In this document: piece after piece, positions 1 to 8,082 of the stretch
Layout: each line of letters starts with the position of its first letter
How positions within the stretch are numbered: position 1 is the first letter of the stretch
Source: Methylobacterium tardum
GTDB lineage: Bacteria; Pseudomonadota; Alphaproteobacteria; Rhizobiales; Beijerinckiaceae
DNA: 64,000 nucleotides
Direction of reading: 5' to 3'
NCBI RefSeq assembly: GCF_023546765.1
Contig: NZ_CP097484.1
Location: 3,380,001-3,444,000 of the forward strand
Translations under genes and position numbers: made by a program
The notes under the pieces: generated by a model
What the model saw: the letters and a program-made list of their open reading frames with translations, nothing else
What the model was told of the DNA's origin: nothing
The model's database searches: none

Positions 1-318
1 GAGCTCGCCAAGGCCGAGACCGCCTGGCGGCTCGGAAAGCGCTACGTGCAGGACGAGCCCCTCGATTGGGGCTGCGCGGCCGACGCCGAGGTGGAGGATG
101 CCACCGCCTTCAAGAAGGCCGGTCACACGCGCCATTCCGGGCCGGACGCGCCGCCGCCCGGCACGCGGGACGCCCGCCTTGTGAAGCCCGAGGCTGACGC
201 GCGCGCGCCCGAGATCATCCCCGAAGAGGGCGCGCGCGCGGAAGCGTCGCCCGAGCAACCGCAGGACCCGAAGGCCAAGCTGGTCTGCGGACGGCTCGTG
301 CCGGTCGACAGGGCGTGA
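1..318 (+). CDS. C-terminal end of unidentified protein, cut by window edge
   Basis: The frame is open from the first base and ends in TGA at 316-318, so only the last 105 residues are visible. A GTG at base 46 could be a start, but the frame continues upstream of it with normal-looking protein sequence, so this is probably an internal fragment. The tail is charged and rich in Pro, Ala and Glu, with a short ordered end (KLVCGRLVPVDRA). It lies 4 bp before the DUF447 gene on the same strand, so the two are probably co-transcribed and may share a role in C1-cofactor metabolism. I do not recognise the family from this fragment. Confidence 0.6.
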   Translation, partial: ELAKAETAWRLGKRYVQDEPLDWGCAADAEVEDATAFKKAGHTRHSGPDAPPPGTRDARLVKPEADARAPEIIPEEGARAEASPEQPQDPKAKLVCGRLVPVDRA

Positions 319-322
319 GCCG

Positions 323-913
323 ATGCCGCTGATCCTCGAGACGATCGTCACGACCCTGTCGCCGGCGGGCGAGCTGCACCTCGTGCCGTTCGGGCTGATC
401 GGCGAGGACGCGGGCTACGTGCTGGCGCCGTTCCGGCCGTCGCCGACCATCGTCAACCTGGAGGCCAGTCCGTACTTCGCGGCGTCGAGCCCCCGCGACA
501 TCCGCGTCATCGCGGGCGCGGTGACGGGCCGGCGCGAGTGGCCGACGGAGGCGTGCACGGCGATCCCGGGGCGGCGCCTCGCCGACAGTTTCGGACATGC
601 CGAGTTCGAGGTGGCAGCGGTCGAGCCGCACGCGACGCGCCCGCGCTTTCGCGGGCGGCTGGTCCACAGCGCCGCGCACGCGCCGTTCATCGGCTACAAC
701 CGGGCGCAGGCCGCGGTCCTGGAAGCCGCCATTCTTTCAACCCGGCTGCACATGCTCGAGCCGGACAAGGTGTTGACGGAGATGGCCTACCTCGCCATCG
801 CCATCGGCAAGACCGCGGGACCCCGCGAGCGCGAGGCCTGGGGCTGGATCGAGGACAAGGTCGCGGCGGCGCTCGGCCCCGAGGCGCGCGTTCTCGATCG
901 TGACGACCGCTGA
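323..913 (+). CDS. DUF447 family protein (H4MPT-linked C1 gene neighbourhoods)
   Basis: This 196-residue protein resembles the DUF447 family. It opens with ILETIVTTLSPAGELHLVPFG, has APFRPSPTIVNLEAS near residue 32 and TGRREWP near residue 68, and ends in a helical segment (GYNRAQAAVLEAAILSTRLHML). Proteins of this family occur in methanogens and in methylotrophs that use tetrahydromethanopterin, usually among the cofactor genes; the reaction is not established. The fold resembles flavin-binding split barrels, which is an inference. It starts 4 bp after the upstream gene and ends 21 bp before the MxaD-like gene, so a shared transcript is likely. Confidence 0.75.
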   Translation: MPLILETIVTTLSPAGELHLVPFGLIGEDAGYVLAPFRPSPTIVNLEASPYFAASSPRDIRVIAGAVTGRREWPTEACTAIPGRRLADSFGHAEFEVAAVEPHATRPRFRGRLVHSAAHAPFIGYNRAQAAVLEAAILSTRLHMLEPDKVLTEMAYLAIAIGKTAGPREREAWGWIEDKVAAALGPEARVLDRDDR

Positions 914-934
914 CGGCGGGAGGAGAAGGACAAG

Positions 935-1468
935 ATGAAGAAAATCACCCTGGCCCTGGCGGCCACCGCGGCCCTCGTGGCCGCGACGGCTCAGGCGCAC
1001 GGCCCGACTCGGCGCAAGATCACGGAGTCGATCGAGATCAACGCGCCGGCCGATAAGGTCTGGGCCGTGGTCGGCGACGTGAAGAACGCCGACTGGGTTC
1101 AGAACGTCACCAAGACCGAGTTCACCGGCGATCCGGCGGGCAAGTTCAAGCGCGTGCTGACGCTCAAGAACGGCGATCAGATCCAGGAGACCAGCAACAA
1201 GCTGAAGCCTGACGACAAGCTGTTCTCGTACTACATCGACAAGGTCGACGTGAAGGACCTGCCGGCCAACGATTACTCGGCGACGATTACGGTCGAGCCC
1301 GCGGGCGACGCCAAGTCGAAGGTCGAGTGGAAGGCAGCCTTCTACCGGGGCTACATGAACAATGACCCGCCGCCCGAGCTGAACGACGAGGCGTCCGAGA
1401 AGGGCGTCGGCGACTGGATCAAGGCCAGCCTCGCGAACCTGAAGGCCAAGGTCGAGAAGGGCTCGTGA
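935..1468 (+). CDS. MxaD-like periplasmic SRPBCC protein
   Basis: A 177-residue exported protein. Residues 1-21 form a Sec signal peptide ending in ATAQA, and the mature part starts HGPTRRKITESIEINAPADKVW, the start of an SRPBCC/START-like ligand-binding fold. This layout and length match MxaD, the periplasmic 17-kDa protein of the methanol oxidation system that helps methanol dehydrogenase and its cytochrome interact. The start is fixed by a strong ribosome binding site (GGAGGAGAAGG) just upstream. The genes that follow mxaD in the classical mxa cluster are not here, so this is better treated as a paralogue. Its stop overlaps the start of the beta-propeller gene. Confidence 0.8.
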   Translation: MKKITLALAATAALVAATAQAHGPTRRKITESIEINAPADKVWAVVGDVKNADWVQNVTKTEFTGDPAGKFKRVLTLKNGDQIQETSNKLKPDDKLFSYYIDKVDVKDLPANDYSATITVEPAGDAKSKVEWKAAFYRGYMNNDPPPELNDEASEKGVGDWIKASLANLKAKVEKGS

Positions 1469-2421
1469 CGTCGTACCGGGGTCGCGCGGCGCTCGCCGCC
1501 GGCCTCACCCTCCTCGCGTCGGCTGCCTCGGCCGAGCCGGCGCGGGAGGCGATCGTCACGGCTCAGCTGGGCGGCGCGGTCGAGATCATCGACCTTGCCG
1601 CCGGCACGGTCCTGCGGCGCGTGCCCGTCGACGGGGCGCCCGCCGGAATCGCGCTGTCGGCCGACCGCAAGCGCGCCTACGTCACGCGGCCCGAGGGGCA
1701 TGGGATCGCGATCATCGACCTCGACGCCGGGCGAGTCCTGTCGGAGGTTGCGCTGCCCGGCGGTCCGCTCGGCATCGCGACCGACCCGCGCGGCGGCACG
1801 GTCTACGTGGCCGACTGGTACGGCCACCGCCTGTTCGTGCTGACCGAGCGTGACGGCACGCTGAGCCCGGATGGCGAGATCGGCGTCGGAGCCTCACCCT
1901 CCGGCATCGCCGTGAGCCCCGACGGGGCGACCCTCTACGTGGCGAACCGCGAAGCTGACACGGTCTCGGTGGTGGATGCCAAAGCTCGCCGCGAGACGAC
2001 GGTCATTCCGGTGGGGCAGCACCCGTTCGGCATTACCCTGGATGCCGCCGCGGGCCGGGCCTACACGGCCAACGTGACCGGGGACGACGTCTCCGTCATC
2101 GATCTCGCTGCGGGACGCGAGATCGGCCGCGTGCAGACGGGTCGAAGGCCCTACGTGATCGCGCTGGCGCAGGGTCGCGGCTTCGTCACCGATCAATATG
2201 CCGGCAGCGTCACCGCCTTCGACCTCGCGACGCTTAAGCCTATCGCCGACATCGACGTCGGTGACCACCCGGAGGGCATCGCCGCCGATGAGGACGGGCG
2301 CCTCTACGTTGCGAATTGGGGTGACAACACGCTGAGCGTCCTCGACGCGCGGACGCTGAAGGTGATCAAGACGATCCCCACCGGGAACGGCCCGCGCTCC
2401 TTCGGTACCTTTCTGCGCTGA
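1465..2421 (+). CDS. Exported YVTN/YncE-type beta-propeller protein
   Basis: A 318-residue protein with a signal peptide of about 24 residues (LTLLASAASA) followed by roughly seven repeats of about 40 residues. The repeats show the pattern AYVTRPEGHGIAIIDL, VYVADWYGHRLFVL, LYVANREADTVSVVD, AYTANVTGDDVSVID and LYVANWGDNTLSVLD, which is typical of YVTN/NHL-like propellers. It is probably periplasmic and works as a binding or scaffold protein; no enzyme motif is visible. It starts with GTG that overlaps the TGA of the MxaD-like gene (GTGA), implying translational coupling and a shared pathway. Related propellers sit beside PQQ-alcohol-dehydrogenase systems in methylotrophs. Confidence 0.8.
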   Translation: MTSYRGRAALAAGLTLLASAASAEPAREAIVTAQLGGAVEIIDLAAGTVLRRVPVDGAPAGIALSADRKRAYVTRPEGHGIAIIDLDAGRVLSEVALPGGPLGIATDPRGGTVYVADWYGHRLFVLTERDGTLSPDGEIGVGASPSGIAVSPDGATLYVANREADTVSVVDAKARRETTVIPVGQHPFGITLDAAAGRAYTANVTGDDVSVIDLAAGREIGRVQTGRRPYVIALAQGRGFVTDQYAGSVTAFDLATLKPIADIDVGDHPEGIAADEDGRLYVANWGDNTLSVLDARTLKVIKTIPTGNGPRSFGTFLR

Positions 2422-2494
2422 CACGGGCCCGGGTGCGGGATCTCTCCTGAGGGACCCGCCCGACCGCTCCGGAGCCGCTTCTGCCCGGGAACCG

Positions 2495-2695
2495 TCAGAC
2501 GGTCCGGCGGACAGGCGCCCGACGGTACGCCACCCACGCCAGCAACAGTGCTGCGCCGATCTGGAGAAAGCCGCTCTCGCCCAGGTCGGACGGCGTGAGA
2601 TGGATCTGGATCAGAACCCGGGTCAGCGCGTTCAGCGCGAGCAAAGTCAGGCAGAAGGCCGCCGCGGCGAGCAGGCTGGCAACGAACTCGGGCAT
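2495..2695 (-). CDS. Small two-helix membrane protein
   Basis: A 66-residue reading frame starting at an ATG at 2693-2695. It has two hydrophobic segments, residues 4-26 (VASLLAAAAFCLTLLALNAL) and about 43-56 (FLQIGAALLLAWVAY), and a basic C-terminus (RRAPVRRTV), so it is likely an inner-membrane hairpin. It lies downstream of the hydrolase-like gene on the same strand with about 90 bp between them. The same frame is open further upstream, but that part is the shadow of the neighbouring gene. The family is not recognised. Confidence 0.55.
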   Translation of the reverse strand: MPEFVASLLAAAAFCLTLLALNALTRVLIQIHLTPSDLGESGFLQIGAALLLAWVAYRRAPVRRTV

Positions 2696-2784
2696 GGCTG
2701 GGCTTCCCGTGTCGAACGGGAGCAGATTAGCAAGCCTCGCGCCAAGGCCAAGCTGCCTGAACGGCCAAGTCAGTAATCGCCAGA

Positions 2785-3954
2785 TCAGCGCTTGCGCGTG
2801 GTGGCCGGCGGAGAACCGGCCTGGACGGCCGGCGCCGGGCGAGGCGTCTCCACCGCGAGCCGCTTCACCGGCCAGCCGTCGCTCCACCGCTCCATGTCGG
2901 CGAGCCGCGGATTGTTCTTGAGCGCCGAGGCGTCCGAGCCCGCGAATGCGGCTGCGGCCGCGAGGTCGAACGTCTTCCAGAACCCGAGGTAATCCAGGGC
3001 GTCGACGCGCGCGAGGTTGACCTGCGAGACCAGGGTCTGCTGCTCGCCCGACAGCGCCATGTCGGCGGACCAACGGAACGGCGGCGGCTTCGGCGCATCC
3101 TTCGCCGCGTCCTTGGGTTCGGGGCCGGGCTTGATCGCACCGCCGTCATAGGCCGTATCGAGGCCGGCCGGCGCCGCGAGGGTTGCGGTCAGTGCCGGGA
3201 AGCCGTGGTCGTCCGAGAGCGCCCGCACGAAGAGCTTCCGATCCAGAGGCACGGCGCTGGCCTCGCGCAGCAGGCGCTTCGCGGCGAGGTCGGCGGCCCG
3301 CGTGTCCTTGTCGCCGACCATGGTCACGATGAGCGTCGCGGGATCGATCGCCGACAACTCGCCGAGCGCGATACCGCGCGATTTCGGCCCGCTGGCGATC
3401 CCTCCGGGCGTCACGGCGAAAATCAGCTTCGGTGTGGGCAGCCCGTGCGTCTTGGCATCGGCGGCGAGATCCATCGCGAGCGGAGCGCCGGCCAGATGGC
3501 CGATCATCGCAACGCGGCCGAGATCCGGCTTGGCCTCGCCGTCCGCGGACAGATCGGCCAGTGCCGCCTTCACGAGGGTTTCGGCGATGCCCGGCGCGTC
3601 GGCCGGGCGCGTCCGGTTCACCTCCTGGAAGCGCGGAAACAGCACGAGCCAACCCTGGCGCGCCAGATGGTCGATCCAGGCGCCGTAGCTCTGCGGATTC
3701 ACCACACCCCAACCGTGCAGGAAGATCGCCACGGGCCTGCCGGCCTCCGGAGCAGCGCCGGCAGCGTAGAAAGCGAAGCTGCTGGCGGTCCCGCGCCCGA
3801 GCAGGCGCTTGGTGATCGTCATCTTGCGGTCGCCGACACCGCCCGGCCCCTCGGCAGGCTGCGGCGGCGGCGCGGCAGCCTGCGCGGAGACGAGGCCGGC
3901 AAGGGTCATGATCGCGGCCGCAGCGAGCGGTCCGCGGATGAGCGTGAGACGCAT
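2785..3954 (-). CDS. Exported alpha/beta-hydrolase-like protein lacking the nucleophile serine
   Basis: A 389-residue protein with an N-terminal signal sequence (cleavage near AQA, residue 27). An alpha/beta-hydrolase core runs from about residue 50 to 290: the oxyanion-hole strand FLHGWG is at residues 78-83 and the nucleophile elbow at 152-156. The elbow reads GHLAG, with Leu (CTG) where the family has Ser. A candidate acid (GDKDTRAADL) and His (SDDHGF) remain. The C-terminal 100 residues are Pro-rich and then helical with no family match. If the sequence is right, this copy is probably not a serine hydrolase; it may bind rather than cut a substrate. Confidence 0.75.
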   Translation of the reverse strand: MRLTLIRGPLAAAAIMTLAGLVSAQAAAPPPQPAEGPGGVGDRKMTITKRLLGRGTASSFAFYAAGAAPEAGRPVAIFLHGWGVVNPQSYGAWIDHLARQGWLVLFPRFQEVNRTRPADAPGIAETLVKAALADLSADGEAKPDLGRVAMIGHLAGAPLAMDLAADAKTHGLPTPKLIFAVTPGGIASGPKSRGIALGELSAIDPATLIVTMVGDKDTRAADLAAKRLLREASAVPLDRKLFVRALSDDHGFPALTATLAAPAGLDTAYDGGAIKPGPEPKDAAKDAPKPPPFRWSADMALSGEQQTLVSQVNLARVDALDYLGFWKTFDLAAAAAFAGSDASALKNNPRLADMERWSDGWPVKRLAVETPRPAPAVQAGSPPATTRKR

Positions 3955-4098
3955 GAAGGGCTCGGCAGAGAGACGCGATGCGTCAGCAGGTCAGGGAGCG
4001 CTGAATAGCAGATTTTGTCGTCTTGGCGACTCGCCGCGGCAGTCTCCGCGCGCGGCACACAGCTTCAAGGCCAGCACAGCGCGCCGGGAGCGCAACGC

Positions 4099-4365
4099 TC
4101 AGACGGAAGCGCCCCGTCCCGTGTCCGCCCGGTCGAGCCGGCGCACCAGCGCGGTCAGCTCTGCCGGAAGGTCATCGTCCGCCTCGCCGAAGACGCCGCG
4201 AAGCTCGTGGCGCACCGTATCCAGCACGGCGGATTCGGCCGTGTTCCATGAGCCGGATCGGCGGAGCGTATCGGCATAGTTGGCGGCGACAATCTGCATG
4301 GCCAAGGTCGGGTTCAACTGTATTGCGGGACCCCGGGCGCCATCCGCTCCGGGAGTGGCGTACAA
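4099..4365 (-). CDS. Hypothetical small protein downstream of a response regulator
   Basis: An 88-residue frame starting at TTG (4363-4365), 13 bp after the response regulator stop on the same strand; an internal ATG at 4297-4299 gives a 66-residue alternative. The central part (TLAMQIVAANYADTLRRSG, then an acidic region and a RRLDRAD helix) looks like a small helical protein. No family is recognised. The arrangement suggests co-expression with the regulator. The start site is uncertain because neither candidate has a strong ribosome binding site. Confidence 0.45.
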   Translation of the reverse strand: MYATPGADGARGPAIQLNPTLAMQIVAANYADTLRRSGSWNTAESAVLDTVRHELRGVFGEADDDLPAELTALVRRLDRADTGRGASV

Positions 4366-4378
4366 CCCGATCCGCGCG

Positions 4379-4834
4379 TCAGGTTTCCAATCCAGGGCTG
4401 ATAATTTTTCCGCCCGGTCCGATCACCGCCGGGCCCTTGCCCTCCGACGGGCGTCCCGCGGCTTGCTCCACCCAGGCCAGGATGTCCTCGGCGCGCCAGG
4501 GTTTCGGGATGAACGTCGCCGAGACTCGCAGATCGCTCGGCTGGTCGCCGGCATCGCCCGAGGTCAGGAGCACCCGTACCCGCGGCCAAGTCACGCCGAT
4601 GATCCGCGCCAGTTCGAAACCGCCGATGGGCCCGGGCGTCCGCACGTCCGAGAAGACGACGCTGACTTCGTCAGCCCGGTCGTTGAGGATGGCGAGGGCG
4701 CGGTCGGCGGTCTCGGCCTCGATGACCGTGAAGCCGGTGTCTTCCAGCAACGTGGCCGCAAGGAAGCGCTCGTCGGGTTGGTCCTCCACGACGAGGATGA
4801 CGGGCTTCTGGCCGGGCTGCACCGAATCGCTCAT
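4379..4834 (-). CDS. Single-domain response regulator
   Basis: A 151-residue CheY-like receiver with no output domain. The acidic pocket is in LVVEDQPDE (residues 14-22), the phosphoacceptor is Asp63 in FSDVRTPG, the switch Thr/Ser is in LLTSGD, and the conserved Lys is in PKPW. The style (SDVRTPG, PKPW) is that of stand-alone receivers that act with hybrid kinases in alphaproteobacteria. ATG at 4832-4834 is the natural start; an open frame upstream of it is non-coding in character. No kinase gene is adjacent, so its partner is unknown. Confidence 0.85.
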   Translation of the reverse strand: MSDSVQPGQKPVILVVEDQPDERFLAATLLEDTGFTVIEAETADRALAILNDRADEVSVVFSDVRTPGPIGGFELARIIGVTWPRVRVLLTSGDAGDQPSDLRVSATFIPKPWRAEDILAWVEQAAGRPSEGKGPAVIGPGGKIISPGLET

Positions 4835-5022
4835 AGGCCAGGACACTCTACAGGGGCTGAACGGCGGCCGCGGCGATCGGTTCACGGACCGATCGCCGCG
4901 GTAGGCCGGACCCGCGCGGGCACAGATCCTCCCTGGATCCTTGCATAATCGGAAAGTTGTGGCCGTGTCTTGAGTAACACAGCCGATCAGGAACGTCCCG
5001 GACAGAAGCAAAACCGGCTGAA

Positions 5023-5895
5023 TCAGCCGACGCCGTTCGCCTTCAGGAAGGCGAGCGCCCGTTTCCACCCGTCCTCGGCGGCTTCCCGGCGATAGCTTGG
5101 CCGGTAATCGGCATGGAAGCCGTGCGGCGCGTCCGGGTAAATCATCAGTTCGACGATCTTCCCCGCTGCTTTTGCGCGGTCGCGCGCTGCCTCGACGGAG
5201 GCAACCGGAATGCCCGTGTCGGCGCCGCCGTAGAGGCCGAGCAGCGGCGCGTGGATCTCCGCAGCGACGTCGCCAGCCGTGCGGGGCTGGATGTCCGTGC
5301 GATCGCCGCCGACAGGGCCATACCAAGCGACCGCCGCCTTCAGATCGCGGCGATGCGCCGCGTAGAGCCACACGTCCCGGCCACCGCGACACCAGCCCAT
5401 GACGCCGAGCCGGCTCGGATCGCCTTTCGCGGCCGATCCGGCCCAGGCCACGGTGGCATCGAGGTCGCCGATCCACTGTGCGTCGGGTGTTTTCGAGATG
5501 ACATCCCGGATGATCAGCTTGGCATCGGTCATCGCCGAGAGATCGCCCTGCCGCGCGTACAGCTCCGGGGCGACCGCACAGTAGCCGGCCTTGGCCAAGC
5601 GACGACAGATGTCCTTGATGTAGTCGTGGACGCCGAAGATCTCCTCGATCACCAGCACGATCGGGAAGGGTCCCGCGCCGTCCGGCACCGCCCGGTAGGC
5701 CGGCATCGGCCCGTCGGCGGCCGGAATCTTCACCTCGCCGGCCTCGATGCCGCTGCTGTCCGTGTGGATCACCTGCGCCTCGACCCGGCTCGTCGCCAGG
5801 GTCAGGCCACTGATCAGACTGGTCATCACGAAGCCGCGCCGCGAGAAGGGGGGCGTGATCAGTCCGTCGAGCCCCGCTTGATCCTGATCCGCCAT
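5023..5895 (-). CDS. Tat-exported dienelactone hydrolase family protein
   Basis: A 290-residue protein with a twin-arginine signal (SRRGFVMT at residues 18-25) and then a dienelactone hydrolase domain. The catalytic set is visible: Glu84/85 in VIEEIFG, Cys169 in GWCRGG, Asp226 in GGADTGIP and His258 in APHGFH. Such enzymes hydrolyse lactone or ester bonds, classically dienelactone in chloroaromatic breakdown, but the real substrate here is unknown. Export by Tat suggests a periplasmic role. It is monocistronic as far as can be seen, with 188 bp to the response regulator. Confidence 0.85.
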   Translation of the reverse strand: MADQDQAGLDGLITPPFSRRGFVMTSLISGLTLATSRVEAQVIHTDSSGIEAGEVKIPAADGPMPAYRAVPDGAGPFPIVLVIEEIFGVHDYIKDICRRLAKAGYCAVAPELYARQGDLSAMTDAKLIIRDVISKTPDAQWIGDLDATVAWAGSAAKGDPSRLGVMGWCRGGRDVWLYAAHRRDLKAAVAWYGPVGGDRTDIQPRTAGDVAAEIHAPLLGLYGGADTGIPVASVEAARDRAKAAGKIVELMIYPDAPHGFHADYRPSYRREAAEDGWKRALAFLKANGVG

Positions 5896-5977
5896 GATGA
5901 TCTCTCCCGCGCTGCGTCGCGGAGGGCTATCCGGGCCTGGTATGCGCGGTCAAATCACCGGCCGGATCGTCGGGACG

Positions 5978-6379
5978 TCACGCCCCCGCAGCAACGAGCG
6001 TCCGTGCCGGGCGGGCGAAGGCCCGTCCCGCATCCACGACCTCGCGCGGCTGCAGCATGTCGGCCAGCGTCACGAACGTGTCGGCGGCCGGCGCCACCAC
6101 GGCGCGGATGCCGTAGCCCAGCGCGAACGAGCGGATCAGCTCCGCGTCGCGGGCGATGCCGAAGCGCTCGAGCGCGGCTAGGAACGCCTCGCGGAACAGG
6201 CTCGGCCGGCACCAGCGCTTCTCGGCCATCTGCAGCGGCCAGTCCCAGAGCCCCTCCGCCCGCCGCGCAGCCAGCACATCGCGGGCGATGAAGTAGCCGG
6301 TGTCACGATGCTCGATCCCGTCCGGCTGAACGGACCAGTCGTCATTGCCGAACAGCTCGGCCACGGCCACGTCGCTCAT
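5978..6379 (-). CDS. Conserved hypothetical protein, 133 residues
   Basis: A 133-residue soluble protein starting MSDVAVAELFGNDDW. The ATG at 6377-6379 is chosen because it is preceded by a strong ribosome binding site (CGGAGGACCCG); the frame extends further upstream without one. It has a DGIEHRDTGYFI segment, a Trp-rich stretch (GLWDWPLQMAEKRWC) and a helical C-terminal half. No family is recognised. It lies between the dienelactone hydrolase and the DUF192 gene, all on the minus strand. Confidence 0.65.
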   Translation of the reverse strand: MSDVAVAELFGNDDWSVQPDGIEHRDTGYFIARDVLAARRAEGLWDWPLQMAEKRWCRPSLFREAFLAALERFGIARDAELIRSFALGYGIRAVVAPAADTFVTLADMLQPREVVDAGRAFARPARTLVAAGA

Positions 6380-6497
6380 CGGGTCCTCCGCCCTGTCCGG
6401 CGTCCCGGCGCACCGGAACATTGCCGGAACACTGGCGCGGATCACGGCGGCGGTCAAGCGATTGTTCCCGATGCGTTCGCGGGTGTCTGAGGCGGCC

Positions 6498-6986
6498 TCA
6501 ACGTGCCTTGAACAGCGGATGCTCGATGCGGTCGCCCGGCTGGATGCCGAGCTTCGCCGCCGTCCCGGCGTTGAGCTCCAGCACGGCGGAAACGGGGCTT
6601 CCCGACGGGATGATCGCGGTCGACAGCGGCTCGGTATCGGCGGCGATCCGGCTGATCGTCCCGTCCGGACGGATGAACACCATATCGAGCGGAAGATAGG
6701 TGTTCTTCATCCACATCGTGACGGGCTCTTCGCGCTCGAAGTCGAACAGCATCCCGTGATCGGCCGCCATGTGCCGCCGGAACATGAGGCCGCGGGAGCG
6801 CCCGGCATCGTCGCGCATCACCTCGACGTTGAATCGCTTCGGCCCCGCCTTGGTGACGATGGTCAGCGGCTCGCCCGCGGTGGCAGCAGCCCGGGCCGGT
6901 GCCTGCGCAAGGACGGCGGGAACGGGGGCGGCCATGACCATCAGGCATGCGACGGCGGCGGCCGACACGAAACGGGTCGAGAACAT
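6498..6986 (-). CDS. Exported DUF192 family protein
   Basis: A 162-residue protein with a signal peptide (about residues 1-28, ending AVLAQA) and a DUF192 domain. Family features are visible: RSRGLMFR near residue 64, MLFDF, the core MWMKNTYLPLDMVFI, and a C-terminal LELNAGTAAKLGIQPGDRI. DUF192 proteins are small periplasmic beta-barrels of unknown function. ATG at 6984-6986 is used; an overlapping GTG one codon earlier is equally possible. It lies downstream of the cold-shock gene, a common pairing in Rhizobiales. Confidence 0.85.
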   Translation of the reverse strand: MFSTRFVSAAAVACLMVMAAPVPAVLAQAPARAAATAGEPLTIVTKAGPKRFNVEVMRDDAGRSRGLMFRRHMAADHGMLFDFEREEPVTMWMKNTYLPLDMVFIRPDGTISRIAADTEPLSTAIIPSGSPVSAVLELNAGTAAKLGIQPGDRIEHPLFKAR

Positions 6987-7128
6987 CACAGGCTCGGGCC
7001 TTTCAGGGGGACAGGCGCGCCGGTCGGGCTCGCCACGCAGCCATAGACCAGGATACGGGCCGTGGGAAACCGCGTGCGGAAATGCTCAGGTGCGACAGCG
7101 ACATAGATGCCGTGCCGCGCCCGGCCGT

Positions 7129-7734
7129 TCAGTGCGAGGCTGGGAGGGCGCCGTCGATCAACCGGATCTCGGCGGCCATGACGCCCTTCGAGCCGTCCCC
7201 GTAGCGCACCAGGACCGCCTCGCCCGGCTTCAGCTCCGCGATCCCGTAGCGGCGCAGAGTCTCCATGTGCACGAAGATGTCCGGCGTCCCGTCACCCCGG
7301 GTTAGGAAGCCGAAGCCGCGCAGCCGGTTGAACCATTTCACCACGGCGGTCTCGAGCCCGCTCGTCGGGGTCACGGTCACGTGCGTGCGCGGCAGCGGCA
7401 TCTCGGAGGGATGGACCGCCGTCGCCTGATCCAGCGAGATTACCCGGAACGCCTGCCAGCCCCGCGGACGCTCCACCGCTTCCACGACGATGCGCGCACC
7501 TTCGCTGGCCGCCTGGAAGCCGTCCCGCCGCAGGCAGGTCACGTGCAGCAGGACGTCCGGCGACCCGTCATCCGGTACGATGAAGCCGAAGCCCTTCGAC
7601 ACGTCGAACCATTTGATGCGGCCCGCCACCTCGGCGAAATCCAGGGCTTCGTCTTCGCGCTGGGCAGTCTCGCCGGTCCGCGGGCTCGCCGCCCGATCGG
7701 GGTCCTCCGGCCCGAAGCCGCGTTCGTCAGACAT
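7129..7734 (-). CDS. Protein with two cold-shock domains
   Basis: A 201-residue protein with two cold-shock (CSD) domains. The first runs from about residue 35 ([20 protein letters not shown], then [14 protein letters not shown]) and the second from about residue 131 ([20 protein letters not shown], then [14 protein letters not shown]). Both keep the RNP1 (KGFGFI/RGFGFL) and RNP2 (VLLHV/IFVHM) motifs used for single-stranded RNA/DNA binding. The charged N-terminal 30 residues are probably disordered. The length and double-domain layout are typical of alphaproteobacterial CspA-like proteins. DUF192 follows in the same direction. Confidence 0.9.
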   Translation of the reverse strand: MSDERGFGPEDPDRAASPRTGETAQREDEALDFAEVAGRIKWFDVSKGFGFIVPDDGSPDVLLHVTCLRRDGFQAASEGARIVVEAVERPRGWQAFRVISLDQATAVHPSEMPLPRTHVTVTPTSGLETAVVKWFNRLRGFGFLTRGDGTPDIFVHMETLRRYGIAELKPGEAVLVRYGDGSKGVMAAEIRLIDGALPASH

Positions 7735-8082
7735 GGCCGAGCAACCTACACCGAATCACGCCGTGCGCTCTCCCGGCAAGATTAACGAAGTCCTGATTCC
7801 CGGGAAGCCCATTTCACCGGCAGCCGAGCCCCAGCGAGATGCAATCTTGGCGCTGGGAGGCGAGCCGGCAACAGTCGATTGGTCGCAGTCGGCGGCGAAA
7901 GCAGCGTTTAAGCGCCGGGTCCGGCGTGCAGAATTTGCGCGCCGAGGGTCGGACGCGCCGCCCGCCGGGCGAAACTCGGCCGGTGTCACGTTTGCGAGAG
8001 CGCCACGACCCGGCGTTGGCTGACGGCGCAGCGCGCGGCGAGCCGGTTGGCATGTCCGGCACCGGCGTGGTTTGGGTTCGGC
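7735..8082. other. Gene-poor stretch between divergent genes
   Basis: About 350 bp between the start of the cold-shock gene (minus) and the acyltransferase-like gene (plus). It must hold the promoters of both. A plus-strand frame of about 96 codons starting at 7733 can be read but has no ribosome binding site and overlaps the cold-shock start codon. I see no other structure. Confidence 0.4.

Noticed and set aside
6986..7129. Upstream minus-strand frame ending at the DUF192 start
   Set aside because: It reads like protein for about 45 residues (for example ARILVYGCVASPTGAPV) and ends in a TGA at the DUF192 ATG, but there is no start codon in the intergenic part, so it cannot be called as a gene.
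7733..8023. Plus-strand frame of about 96 codons next to the cold-shock gene
   Set aside because: Its ATG overlaps the cold-shock start codon on the other strand and it has no ribosome binding site; the first half looks partly protein-like but support is too weak.
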